DNA of 64,000 bases from Pseudomonas sp. R5-89-07 (lineage in GTDB: Bacteria; Pseudomonadota; Gammaproteobacteria; Pseudomonadales; Pseudomonadaceae), in assembly GCF_003851685.1 (NCBI RefSeq), contig NZ_CP027727.1:3224001-3288000 (forward strand), written 5' to 3'. Both the position numbers and the translations under genes were made by a program. The notes beneath the pieces are model-generated. The model saw nothing but the letters and a program-made list of their open reading frames with translations, made no database searches and was not told the DNA's origin. Positions 8,139 to 17,059 of the stretch are shown piece after piece; position 1 is the first letter of the stretch; the number at the start of each line of letters is the position of its first letter.

Positions 8139-8335
8139 ATCAACACCTCGCTCTATGCAATTTGATTCTATACCTCAGCTCTGCGCTAAAACGTTTTTAC
8201 ACGACCTCGGCCCGAAGCCGCAGTGGCGTTGGTGGAAGCAGCAGATTTGAAAAAGGCTAGCAGGCACGCAGCTGGTGCAGCCAAAATGCGGCACCATTTT
8301 GAGTTCGGGATGGGATTCACCGCTATTAACGTTTT
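8139..8335. other. Spacer in the ATPase-HEPN module with a 5S-rRNA-like 16-mer
   Basis: This 197-bp spacer has no ORF of interest. Positions 8301-8316 read GAGTTCGGGATGGGAT. As I recall it, that equals the reverse complement of a conserved stretch of Pseudomonas 5S rRNA. The flanks match only partially, so this is at best a degraded fragment. Confidence 0.35.
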
Positions 8336-10987
8336 TCAGCCGACCTCGCACACGGGTGGTTTAAATTGATCGCCGAACTCTTTCTCTGCGGCTTTCCTTC
8401 TTGCAATAATTTCTTTCGAAAATGCCCTAAGCTTGGCAATATCTTCAAGTACATCCGTTGGAGCGGGCCGATTTTCTGTTAATGCTCGAGATTTGTCATG
8501 GCCAAACATCCAATTGCTAGTCTTAGTCATTTGTTGGGTGATGATACTTGCATCTGTAGGTTCAATACTAAGCTGATTCAGTCTAAGGGTTTGAACGCTA
8601 TTTCTGCCTCGCGTTACGATCTGGCAAAATAGATCTTGCTCTATTAGCGCTTCCCACGCTTCCCGCAGCAAACAGTAAATCAGCGCCGCACGCTGGTTAT
8701 AATTACCAATATCACTTTCGTAAAAATCCTTAATGGCATGAGTATCTTCATCTAGTTGTTGTGCTCGTTGAGCGGTACTCATACCGCGCCACGGTGCTTT
8801 GCTGTAGCAAAACCCTGAGTCTGTGCCATTTCTGCGTATGGTAAATGTCGAGCGAGCGGGTCCTTTTCCGAGCGTAAGAGCGATATCATCGCACTTTCCC
8901 TCGACTTCCATAATCAGCGAAAGATCGTGTGTAAATATAATAATCTGTCGAGTTAGCGCCTCTTTCGATAGCCGCTCGGCGATTTTCTCTCGGTATATAT
9001 GATCAAGCGAGCTGACCGGATCATCCAATATTATTGGAGCGTTGTTTCTGAACGTTTTAATTTCCGCCAAGAACGCTGATAGAGAAATTACTTTTTGTTC
9101 CCCCTCGCTGAGAATTTTTCCAGGCCGTTTAGCTGCTATGGAAAAACTATGGGAGGTATCAGAATCACGCACGACTGGGGAGATTCTTACATCAAGAGAA
9201 ACACCCATAAACTCTAATTCAGCCTTGAAATTCTCTATGAAATCTGGCGTGACTAGCTGTGAAATTATAGCTTTAGCTTTGGTGGAAAATTTCTGCTTCG
9301 TATTTTTTATTGCATTTAATGCGTCGGCTATTTTTTTATTGAACGCAAGCGATTGCTGATATTCAACAATCAAATCTTTAGATATATGCAAGTTACGGTT
9401 TAGCTGTAGATCAGTACGTCTGCAGATATTCTGTTTATGTTTTTCAGGGGAAATCGTTTGCAATAGTTCTTGTCTTTTCTGGCTCAGAAACTCTATCAAA
9501 GTCTGCGACAGTAGATCAGCGTCTACTTCCTCAGAAGGGTATGCGCGACTTTGGTCGCTGGGCTGTTCAAAGTAGTCTTTTCTTGATTTTATGATTTTAA
9601 ATATCGCGCTAACTCTGTGATCACTATCAAGAATCTCTGCCAGATCGTTACAAAGTGGCTCATAAGACTCTTGATCTGGCGCAACAATATCTTTAATTGC
9701 TTTTTTTGTTGCTTCAAGATTTGCAAGCGTTGTTTCGTATACCGTTTTGCTTTTGTCGATGATATACAATTCAAATCGCGACAATCTGTCTTTGGCCTCA
9801 TGCTCTAGGGGCTGCATACACAAAACGCACAGGGAGCCATCATCAACGTTGGGGAAATCCTTGCCTACATAGGCATGGCTTTCTGAAAACTCTTTTGCAG
9901 CGTTAAAAAGTAGTTTCCATGCTTTGGTATGAACGCCTTCCAGCGGTTCTGCTATTTCTAACTTCGCGACAGCTAAATCATAGGCCTGTTTCGTAACAGT
10001 TACGGCGCTCTCTAACTCAGATACTTCCCTTGCCTTTTGACTGCTGAGTATACCTAAACAGCTCTTAAGTTTCGAAATTACCCTAGGGATACGTGTTTCG
10101 ATCAAGGCAGTAATTTTCTCAAGTTTCTTTGTGCTAGTACCGTTTTCATTTTCTTGTATCGCAACTCCCAATCTGTCTAATTCAATCTGATTTTCATCGC
10201 CCCAAGAAAGCTTTGTTTTTATACTTTGAAGAGTTGTTTCGTCAGAAATTGCCTTCAGCCATCCATGAAGGGCAGGAGATTTCTCAATGTCGGATATCTC
10301 GGGAAGTTTCGCTATTTTGAGTTTTCCAGAAACTACTCTTTTAATTTCCTCGGTTATAGAGGCTACTTCATCAAATATTTCTACCCCTTTTGGCTTGTAC
10401 GTGACCTGATTGTTTTTTTCTAAAAGTATCTTTCCAGAATCAGAGTCGTATACATTTATAACTGAAAGCTCTGTCAATGTTTTTCCGGGTGACCACTCCC
10501 AAACCAATCGTTCTCCGTTCTTTAAAAAAGAAATTTTTGCGGTTTGTGGACCTTTCTGATTTTTATAGACGTTTGGGAGAATTTCTGGCTCGACATGTTT
10601 GGAGAAGCAAGCATTTTTTAAAAGTCGAGTATATCCGGATTTTCCAGACCCGTTTTCACCATAGATAAGAGTGATCCCATTATGACTGAACGGCAATGTC
10701 GATCCATTATAGATAGCGTTTATATTTTCTACAGCATACACGCTGCATAGTTTGATTGGTTCAGATGATGGCAGATCGTCGATGATCTCGTTCTTAACAA
10801 ATGGAGCTGTACAGTCTTTAAGCTCTCCGCCTTCATTAATTCCGAAACTTGTGATGACGTTGTCAATAACTTGCTTAATGGAGTCCTCTGGTAGTGTTCC
10901 ATTTTCCAAAAGACGCCGAACTAAGTCGGCCTCCCAGTCAGAAAGGTCTGTGACGGCCCACTCAACGATTTCCTTGACAGAATTCAT
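8336..10987 (-). CDS. SMC/RecF-like AAA_13 ATPase, putative defence protein (RloC-like)
   Basis: The 883-residue protein has a split ABC-type ATPase. Walker A is GENGSGKS at residues 110-117. The signature is LSEGEQKVISLSAFLAEI near 620. Walker B with D-loop is APIILDDPVSSLD near 650, and the H-switch IFTHD is near 684. Between them lies a long charged, coiled-coil-like region with a CVLC CxxC pair near 386, recalling the zinc hook of Rad50 and RloC. The first 75 residues form a separate helical domain (DWEADLVRRLLENG). The C-terminus has a RxxxE (REAWE) and a later WMFGHD. Low GC content and pairing with the HEPN gene suggest phage defence or DNA-damage sensing. Confidence 0.7.
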   Translation of the reverse strand: MNSVKEIVEWAVTDLSDWEADLVRRLLENGTLPEDSIKQVIDNVITSFGINEGGELKDCTAPFVKNEIIDDLPSSEPIKLCSVYAVENINAIYNGSTLPFSHNGITLIYGENGSGKSGYTRLLKNACFSKHVEPEILPNVYKNQKGPQTAKISFLKNGERLVWEWSPGKTLTELSVINVYDSDSGKILLEKNNQVTYKPKGVEIFDEVASITEEIKRVVSGKLKIAKLPEISDIEKSPALHGWLKAISDETTLQSIKTKLSWGDENQIELDRLGVAIQENENGTSTKKLEKITALIETRIPRVISKLKSCLGILSSQKAREVSELESAVTVTKQAYDLAVAKLEIAEPLEGVHTKAWKLLFNAAKEFSESHAYVGKDFPNVDDGSLCVLCMQPLEHEAKDRLSRFELYIIDKSKTVYETTLANLEATKKAIKDIVAPDQESYEPLCNDLAEILDSDHRVSAIFKIIKSRKDYFEQPSDQSRAYPSEEVDADLLSQTLIEFLSQKRQELLQTISPEKHKQNICRRTDLQLNRNLHISKDLIVEYQQSLAFNKKIADALNAIKNTKQKFSTKAKAIISQLVTPDFIENFKAELEFMGVSLDVRISPVVRDSDTSHSFSIAAKRPGKILSEGEQKVISLSAFLAEIKTFRNNAPIILDDPVSSLDHIYREKIAERLSKEALTRQIIIFTHDLSLIMEVEGKCDDIALTLGKGPARSTFTIRRNGTDSGFCYSKAPWRGMSTAQRAQQLDEDTHAIKDFYESDIGNYNQRAALIYCLLREAWEALIEQDLFCQIVTRGRNSVQTLRLNQLSIEPTDASIITQQMTKTSNWMFGHDKSRALTENRPAPTDVLEDIAKLRAFSKEIIARRKAAEKEFGDQFKPPVCEVG

Positions 10988-11340
10988 ACGACGACGTCCC
11001 TATTATTGGCATTTTGCCATCGCTTTTACCTTCGCAGTACAATAATGTCCATACCCTTATAGTCGAAGAATCCATTCCCGGTGCAGGAGAGCCAAACCAT
11101 GCTCATATTGGATGGGCGCTGTGGAGTACAAGAAAGCCGGAGCTTCGCTCACCCAAAACCGATAAGAAGAACCGATGCCTCTTAACGGTTTGGTTCAGGA
11201 GACCGCGATTGAGAGAGATTACAGTTCTCACTTTGTAGTGGGTAAGCAATTTGCCTTGAATTTGTATGATTGCGAATGACTGCTTCTGGCCGAAACCCGC
11301 CAGTCACGCCCCCCCTTCTACACCCATCCCACACTCCCCC
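10988..11340. other. Intergenic region upstream of the ATPase gene
   Basis: This 353-bp gap holds no convincing gene. Next to the ATPase start, the minus strand shows AGGGA nine bases before the ATG, an AATAAT -10-like box, and a 13-bp palindrome TGGCATTTTGCCA (11007-11019) overlapping the presumed promoter. The part near 11290-11340 is C-rich and marks the return to high-GC core sequence. Confidence 0.45.
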
Positions 11341-12234
11341 TCACACCCAATGCCCCCCCACCAAAAAATCCACAAACGCCCTCACCCTTCCCGGCATCGC
11401 CGCCCCACCCACAAACACCGCATGAATCGGCTCCACATCTCCCGGGTTATACGCCTCCAGCAACGGCACCAACTCCCCCCGCTCCAGATCCTGCGCCACG
11501 CTAAACGCCCCCACCCGCGCAATCCCCGCCCCCAGCTTCGCCAACTGTGCCAGCGCCTCGCCGCTGTTCCCTTCAATCGTCCCCGTCACTTTCAACGAAA
11601 AATCCCGCCCCTCTACTCGAAACGGCCAATCCGGCGCCGCGCGGCGGAAGTTGAAGCGCAGGCAGTTGTGTCCGAGTAAATCCTGCGGCGTCACCGGGGT
11701 GCCATGCCGTGCCAGGTAGTCGGGTGAGGCGACGATGACTTGGCCGGTGGAGCCGATGTGGCGGGCGGTCAAGGGGCTGTCGGCCAGGGGGCCGAAGCGG
11801 ATGGCCACGTCGGCTTGGCCGCCGAGGATGTCGACCACTTCGTCGCCCAGCATCAGGTCGACCAGGATGGCCGGATAGCGGGCGCTGAAGGAGGCGATCA
11901 GCGGCACGATGGTGAGGCGGCCGTGGGCCAGGGCTGCGCTGACTCGGAGGCGACCGCGTGGGGCGCCCTGGTCGGTGATGGCGTCTTCGACTTCGGCCAT
12001 GTCCGCCAGGATGCGCCGGGCGCCACGCAGGTAGGCTTCGCCTTCGGCGGTGAAGGTGATGGCGCGGGTGGTGCGCAGCAGTAGCCGGGTGCCGATGCGC
12101 CGTTCGGTGCGGGTGATGATGCGGCTGATGGACGATGGCGTCAGCCCCAAGGCACGCGCCGCGCCCGACAGGCTGCCGTGTTCGGCGACACGGACGAACA
12201 CTTCCATCTCTCCCGACCGCCCGCCTATTTCCAT
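11341..12234 (-). CDS. LysR family transcriptional regulator
   Basis: 297 residues. The winged HTH lies in about residues 8-65 (GSLSGAARALGLTPSSISRI, then RRIGTRLLLRTTRAI). The effector domain follows from GRLRVSAALAHGRL to the C-terminus. This belongs to the LysR branch with a GRLRVSA hinge, often regulating efflux or reductase neighbours. It is divergent from the MFS gene at 12329, with 94 bp between, and presumably controls it. A partial dyad in that gap (12257-12276) may be its site. The coding sequence ends in a C-rich stretch. Confidence 0.9.
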   Translation of the reverse strand: MEIGGRSGEMEVFVRVAEHGSLSGAARALGLTPSSISRIITRTERRIGTRLLLRTTRAITFTAEGEAYLRGARRILADMAEVEDAITDQGAPRGRLRVSAALAHGRLTIVPLIASFSARYPAILVDLMLGDEVVDILGGQADVAIRFGPLADSPLTARHIGSTGQVIVASPDYLARHGTPVTPQDLLGHNCLRFNFRRAAPDWPFRVEGRDFSLKVTGTIEGNSGEALAQLAKLGAGIARVGAFSVAQDLERGELVPLLEAYNPGDVEPIHAVFVGGAAMPGRVRAFVDFLVGGHWV

Positions 12235-12256
12235 TTGTGCCTCCGGCGCAAAGGTG

Positions 12257-12276
12257 TAGTTCCCAATCAGGGGCTA
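12257..12276. promoter_or_regulatory. Imperfect dyad in LysR-MFS intergenic region
   Basis: TAGTTCCC and GGGGCTA are arranged around AATCA between the two divergent start codons. This is a plausible LysR-type site; the symmetry is imperfect and the function inferred. Confidence 0.3.
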
Positions 12277-12328
12277 CTGCTTGAAAAGGCCGGATTGTAG
12301 CATTTGGCACATAGATGAGGAGTCAACC

Positions 12329-13507
12329 ATGCGTATCAATCCACCCCTTGTAGCCTTGTCCATCGGTGCCTTTGGCATCGGGGTCACGGAGTTTGCACCC
12401 ATGGGCATGTTGCCCGGTATTGCCGCCGATCTTGGCGTATCCATTCCCGCTGCGGGGCTTTTGGTCAGCGCCTACGCCATGGGCGTGCTGATTGGCGCGC
12501 CGATCATGACGCTGGCGACGGCCAGGGTGCCCCGGCGTTATTTGTTGATCGGGCTGATGGCGATTTTCACCTTGGGTAATTTGCTGTCGGCACTGGCGAG
12601 CAACTACCAGACCTTGATGATTGCCCGGCTGGTGACCTCACTGAACCACGGGGCGTTTTTCGGTATTGGTTCGATCGTGGCGGCGAGTGTGGTCGCGCCG
12701 GAGAAGCGCGCGGGGGCTGTGGCAGCGATGTTCTTGGGGCTGACCTTGGCGACCATTGGTGGCGTGCCCCTGGCCACCTGGTTTGGCGAGAACTTTGGTT
12801 GGCGCACGGCCTTCTGGGGCATCAGCGGGCTGGGCGCGGTGGTGATGGCGGCGCTGTGGTGGGCGCTGCCGAATGCACCCGCGCCGAAAGGCGGCAGCCT
12901 GATGGCGGAGATCCGCGTGCTGGGGCGCGGGCCGGTGCTGGCCGCGTTGGCGCTGACGGTGGTGGGTTCCAGTGCGATGTTCACGGTGTTCACTTATATC
13001 GCGCCGATCTTGCGCGATGTCACCCACGCGTCGACCAACTTTGTCACGGGAATGCTGGTGCTGTTCGGTATCGGGCTGACCCTGGGCAATGTGTGGGGTG
13101 GCAAGTCTGCGGATCGTTCGGTGGACCGCACGTTGGTGATTTCGCTGGTGGTGTTGATTGCCGTACTGCTGGCCTTTTCGGTGCTGATGCAATGGCCGTT
13201 GCCCGCCGCCCTGTCGATCCTGCTGTGGGGCGCCGCCAGCTTTGCCCTGGTACCGCCGTTGCAGATGCGCGTGATGGAGGCGGCAAAAGATGCGCCTAAC
13301 CTGGCCTCGGCGATGAACATCGGGGCGTTCAATTTTGGCAATGCAATTGGGGCGGCGTTGGGCGGCGCGGTGATCAATGCCGGACTGGGTTACCCGGCGA
13401 TTTCCCTGGCGGGCGCGCTGATGGCGGGCCTGGGTTTGCTGATGGTACTGGGGTTGGGCTGGCGCTCGCGGCGTGCGGGTGCTCGCGCCAACAGCGCCCT
13501 GGCGTAG
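12329..13507 (+). CDS. MFS transporter, DHA1 (arabinose-efflux/AraJ-like) family
   Basis: The ATG at 12329 is preceded by GAGGAG; an in-frame codon at 12281 has no site. The product has 392 residues and about twelve membrane segments. It starts MRINPPLVALSIGAFGIGVT and continues EFAPMGMLPGIAADLGVS, typical of DHA1 drug or sugar efflux carriers of the YdhP/AraJ kind. The motif-A-like loop is degenerate (ATARVPRRYLLIG). It pairs divergently with the LysR gene. Export of a small toxic compound is the likely role; the substrate is unknown. Confidence 0.9.
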   Translation: MRINPPLVALSIGAFGIGVTEFAPMGMLPGIAADLGVSIPAAGLLVSAYAMGVLIGAPIMTLATARVPRRYLLIGLMAIFTLGNLLSALASNYQTLMIARLVTSLNHGAFFGIGSIVAASVVAPEKRAGAVAAMFLGLTLATIGGVPLATWFGENFGWRTAFWGISGLGAVVMAALWWALPNAPAPKGGSLMAEIRVLGRGPVLAALALTVVGSSAMFTVFTYIAPILRDVTHASTNFVTGMLVLFGIGLTLGNVWGGKSADRSVDRTLVISLVVLIAVLLAFSVLMQWPLPAALSILLWGAASFALVPPLQMRVMEAAKDAPNLASAMNIGAFNFGNAIGAALGGAVINAGLGYPAISLAGALMAGLGLLMVLGLGWRSRRAGARANSALA

Positions 13508-13551
13508 CGATCGTCTAGACTTCAGGCACCCTTCAACCCAAGGAGCCTGCG

Positions 13552-14034
13552 ATGAACGACAAAAACAAGATTTGCCTCTGGTACAACGGCGATGCGCTGG
13601 AGGCGGCGACCTTCTATGCCAAAACATTTCCCGATAGCGAAGTAAAGGCCGTGCACTACGCCCCCGGCGACTATTCGTCCGGCAAGCAGGGCGATGAACT
13701 GACGGTGGAGTTCACCGTGCTGGGCATCCCCTGCATCGGCCTGAACGGCGGTTCGATGTTCAAGCACAGTGAAGCGTTTTCCTTTCAGGTGTCGACCGAT
13801 GACCAGGTTGAAACCGACCGTTTGTGGAACGCCATCGTCGGCAATGGTGGCCAGGAAAGCGCTTGTGGCTGGTGCAAGGACAAATGGGGCCTGTCATGGC
13901 AGATCTCGCCACGGGTGCTGGTTGATGCGGTGACCAGCAAGGATCCGGGGGTAGCCAAGCGCGCGTTTGACGCCATGATGACCATGGGCAAAATTGACAT
14001 CGCCACTATCGAAGCCGCCATCGCCGGGCGCTGA
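13552..14034 (+). CDS. VOC family protein (PhnB/3-demethylubiquinone methyltransferase-like fold)
   Basis: 160 residues beginning MNDKNKICLWYNGDALEAAT. It matches the PhnB-type VOC family: FYAKTFPDSEV near the start, LGIPCIGLNGG in the middle, and DKWGLSWQISPRVL followed by AFDAMMTMGKIDIATIEAA at the end. Such proteins are often mis-annotated as methyltransferases. Most have no proven substrate, although related folds bind metals or antibiotics. The gene lies 44 bp after the MFS gene. Its stop is followed within ten bases by an 8-bp tandem repeat. Confidence 0.85.
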   Translation: MNDKNKICLWYNGDALEAATFYAKTFPDSEVKAVHYAPGDYSSGKQGDELTVEFTVLGIPCIGLNGGSMFKHSEAFSFQVSTDDQVETDRLWNAIVGNGGQESACGWCKDKWGLSWQISPRVLVDAVTSKDPGVAKRAFDAMMTMGKIDIATIEAAIAGR

Positions 14035-14043
14035 TGGGGCGTG

Positions 14044-14099
14044 GGAATGTTGGAATGTTGGAATGTTGGAATGTTGGAATGTTGGAATGTTGGAATGTG
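14044..14099. repeat. 8-bp tandem repeat, seven units of GGAATGTT
   Basis: Six perfect copies of GGAATGTT and a seventh ending in G follow the VOC stop codon. The last unit runs into the outer arm of a REP-like element (AATGTGGGAG), which may be where the array arose by slippage. Confidence 0.95.
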
Positions 14100-14208
14100 G
14101 GAGCGCACGAGCTTTAGCGAGGCCGCGATAGCGGTGGGTCAGGTGGTATATAGGCCAGCAATACCGCCGCCTTCGTAGCCTCGCCGGGGCTCGACAACTC
14201 CCACATTT
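14094..14208. repeat. Divergent REPIN-like inverted repeat
   Basis: The outer arms AATGTGGGAG and CTCCCACATTT enclose inner arms built around CGAGGCCGCGATAGCGGTGG and CCGCCTTCGTAGCCTCG. This has the REPIN layout with arm sequences unlike the common GGGGGCTTGCCCCC type. The rest of the 14035-14390 gap (tandem repeat, then the cbs promoter region) holds no gene. Confidence 0.75.
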
Positions 14209-14390
14209 GATCTCGGTTGCCTGCGAGGCCCGAGCTCGCCACGGCCTCCCCCTTCACCAACCATGCGCCAAAAATAGTCACACATCGGACCACCCGGTTG
14301 CACCCCACGCGGGACCGGCCTATGTTTCTAGCCATGCTTTGCGTTCTGCTGTCCCCCCACCCTACGCCCATCCCGTAACCAGGTGACGAC

Positions 14391-15763
<1,373 letters not shown>

Positions 15764-15767
<4 letters not shown>

Positions 15768-16930
15768 GCCAGCCCGATAAAAGCGCGTTTGCCACCCGTG
15801 TGATCCACGCCGGTCAATCCCCCGACCCGACGACGGGCGCGCTGATGCCGCCGATCTACGCCAACTCCACCTACCTGCAAGACAGCCCAGGCGTGCACAA
15901 AGGGTTCGACTACGGCCGCTCGCATAACCCGACGCGCTTTGCCCTGGAGCGCTGCGTTGCCGACCTGGAAGGCGGCACCCAGGCCTTCGCGTTTGCCTCG
16001 GGGCTGGCGGCGATTTCTACAGTGCTTGAGCTGCTGGATGCCGGTGCACACGTCGTTTCCGGCAATGACCTGTATGGCGGCACCTTTCGTCTGTTCGACA
16101 AGGTGCGTCAGCGCAGCGCCGGGCATCGGTTCAGCTATGTCGACCTGAGTGATCTGTCGGCTTTTGAAGCATCGCTGCAGGACGACACGCGCATGGTCTG
16201 GGTCGAGACGCCCAGCAACCCGTTGCTGAGCCTGACCGACCTCAGCGCCATCGCCCGCCTCTGCCGCGCCCGCGGCATCCTCTGCGTGGCCGACAATACC
16301 TTCGCCAGCCCGTGGATCCAGCGCCCGCTGGAGCTGGGTTTCGACATCGTGGTGCACTCCTCCACCAAGTACCTGAACGGCCACTCGGACGTGATCGGCG
16401 GCATCGCCATCGTTGGCGACAACCCCGAGCTGGCTGAGCGCCTGGGCTTTTTGCAAAACTCGGTGGGCGCCATCGCCGGGCCTTTCGACGCGTTCCTGAC
16501 CCTGCGCGGCGTGAAAACCCTGGCCCTGCGCATGGAGCGCCATTGCCGCAACGCACTGGAACTGGCGACCTGGCTGGAACAGCAACCACAGGTGTCACGG
16601 GTGCATTACCCCGGCTTGAAATCCCACCCACAGCACGAACTGGCCACGCGCCAGATGCGCGGGTTTGGCGGAATGATTTCAGTGGATTTGAACGGCGACC
16701 TGGCGGGCGCCAGGCGCTTTCTGGAGAACGTGAAGGTGTTCGCGCTGGCCGAGAGCCTGGGGGGCGTGGAGAGCCTGATCGAACACCCGGCGATCATGAC
16801 CCACGCGAGCATCCCAGCGGCGACGCGCGCGCAGTTGGGGATTGGTGACGGGTTGGTGCGGTTGTCGGTGGGGGTTGAGGATGTAGAAGACTTGCGCGCG
16901 GACCTGGCCCAGGCCCTGACCCACATATAA
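15764..16930 (+). CDS. Cystathionine gamma-lyase / gamma-synthase family PLP enzyme
   Basis: 388 residues, the full length of the Cys/Met-metabolism PLP family. It begins MSQPDKSAFATRVIHAGQSP. The PLP lysine is K202 in HSSTKYLNGHSDVIGG. Other family blocks are YGRSHNPTRFALE and LAESLGGVESLIEHPAIMTH. Translational coupling to cbs (four-base overlap) argues for the gamma-lyase direction, cleaving cystathionine to cysteine, 2-oxobutyrate and ammonia. Sequence alone cannot exclude gamma-synthase activity. A REP element follows 24 bp after the stop. Confidence 0.88.
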
Positions 16931-16953
16931 ATCCCCCCAAACAACGGCAATCT

Positions 16954-17047
16954 AATGTGGGAGGGGGCTTGCCCCCGATAGCAATCTGTCAGCCACTGGG
17001 TTAGTCGACTGAACCACCGCCATCGGGGGCAAGCCCCCTCCCACATT
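16954..17047. repeat. REPIN (GGGGGCTTGCCCCC type)
   Basis: Two inverted REP units, GTGGGAGGGGGCTTGCCCCC and the mirror-image GGGGGCAAGCCCCCTCCCAC, flank a 45-bp spacer between convergent genes. Confidence 0.92.
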
Positions 17048-17059
17048 GATTGTGCAAAA

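Noticed and set aside
11014..11238. 74-residue rightward frame in the ATPase upstream gap
   Set aside because: No ribosome-binding site, no recognisable motif, and it lies across the presumed promoter of the leftward ATPase gene.
14044..14208. Possible CRISPR-like array
   Set aside because: The repeats are only 8 bp, directly abutting and without spacers. It is a simple tandem repeat next to a REP element.
16954..17047. Possible Rho-independent terminator between convergent genes
   Set aside because: The symmetric arms and spacer match the repeated REPIN structure and lack T-runs. It may stall transcripts, but it is better called a repeat.
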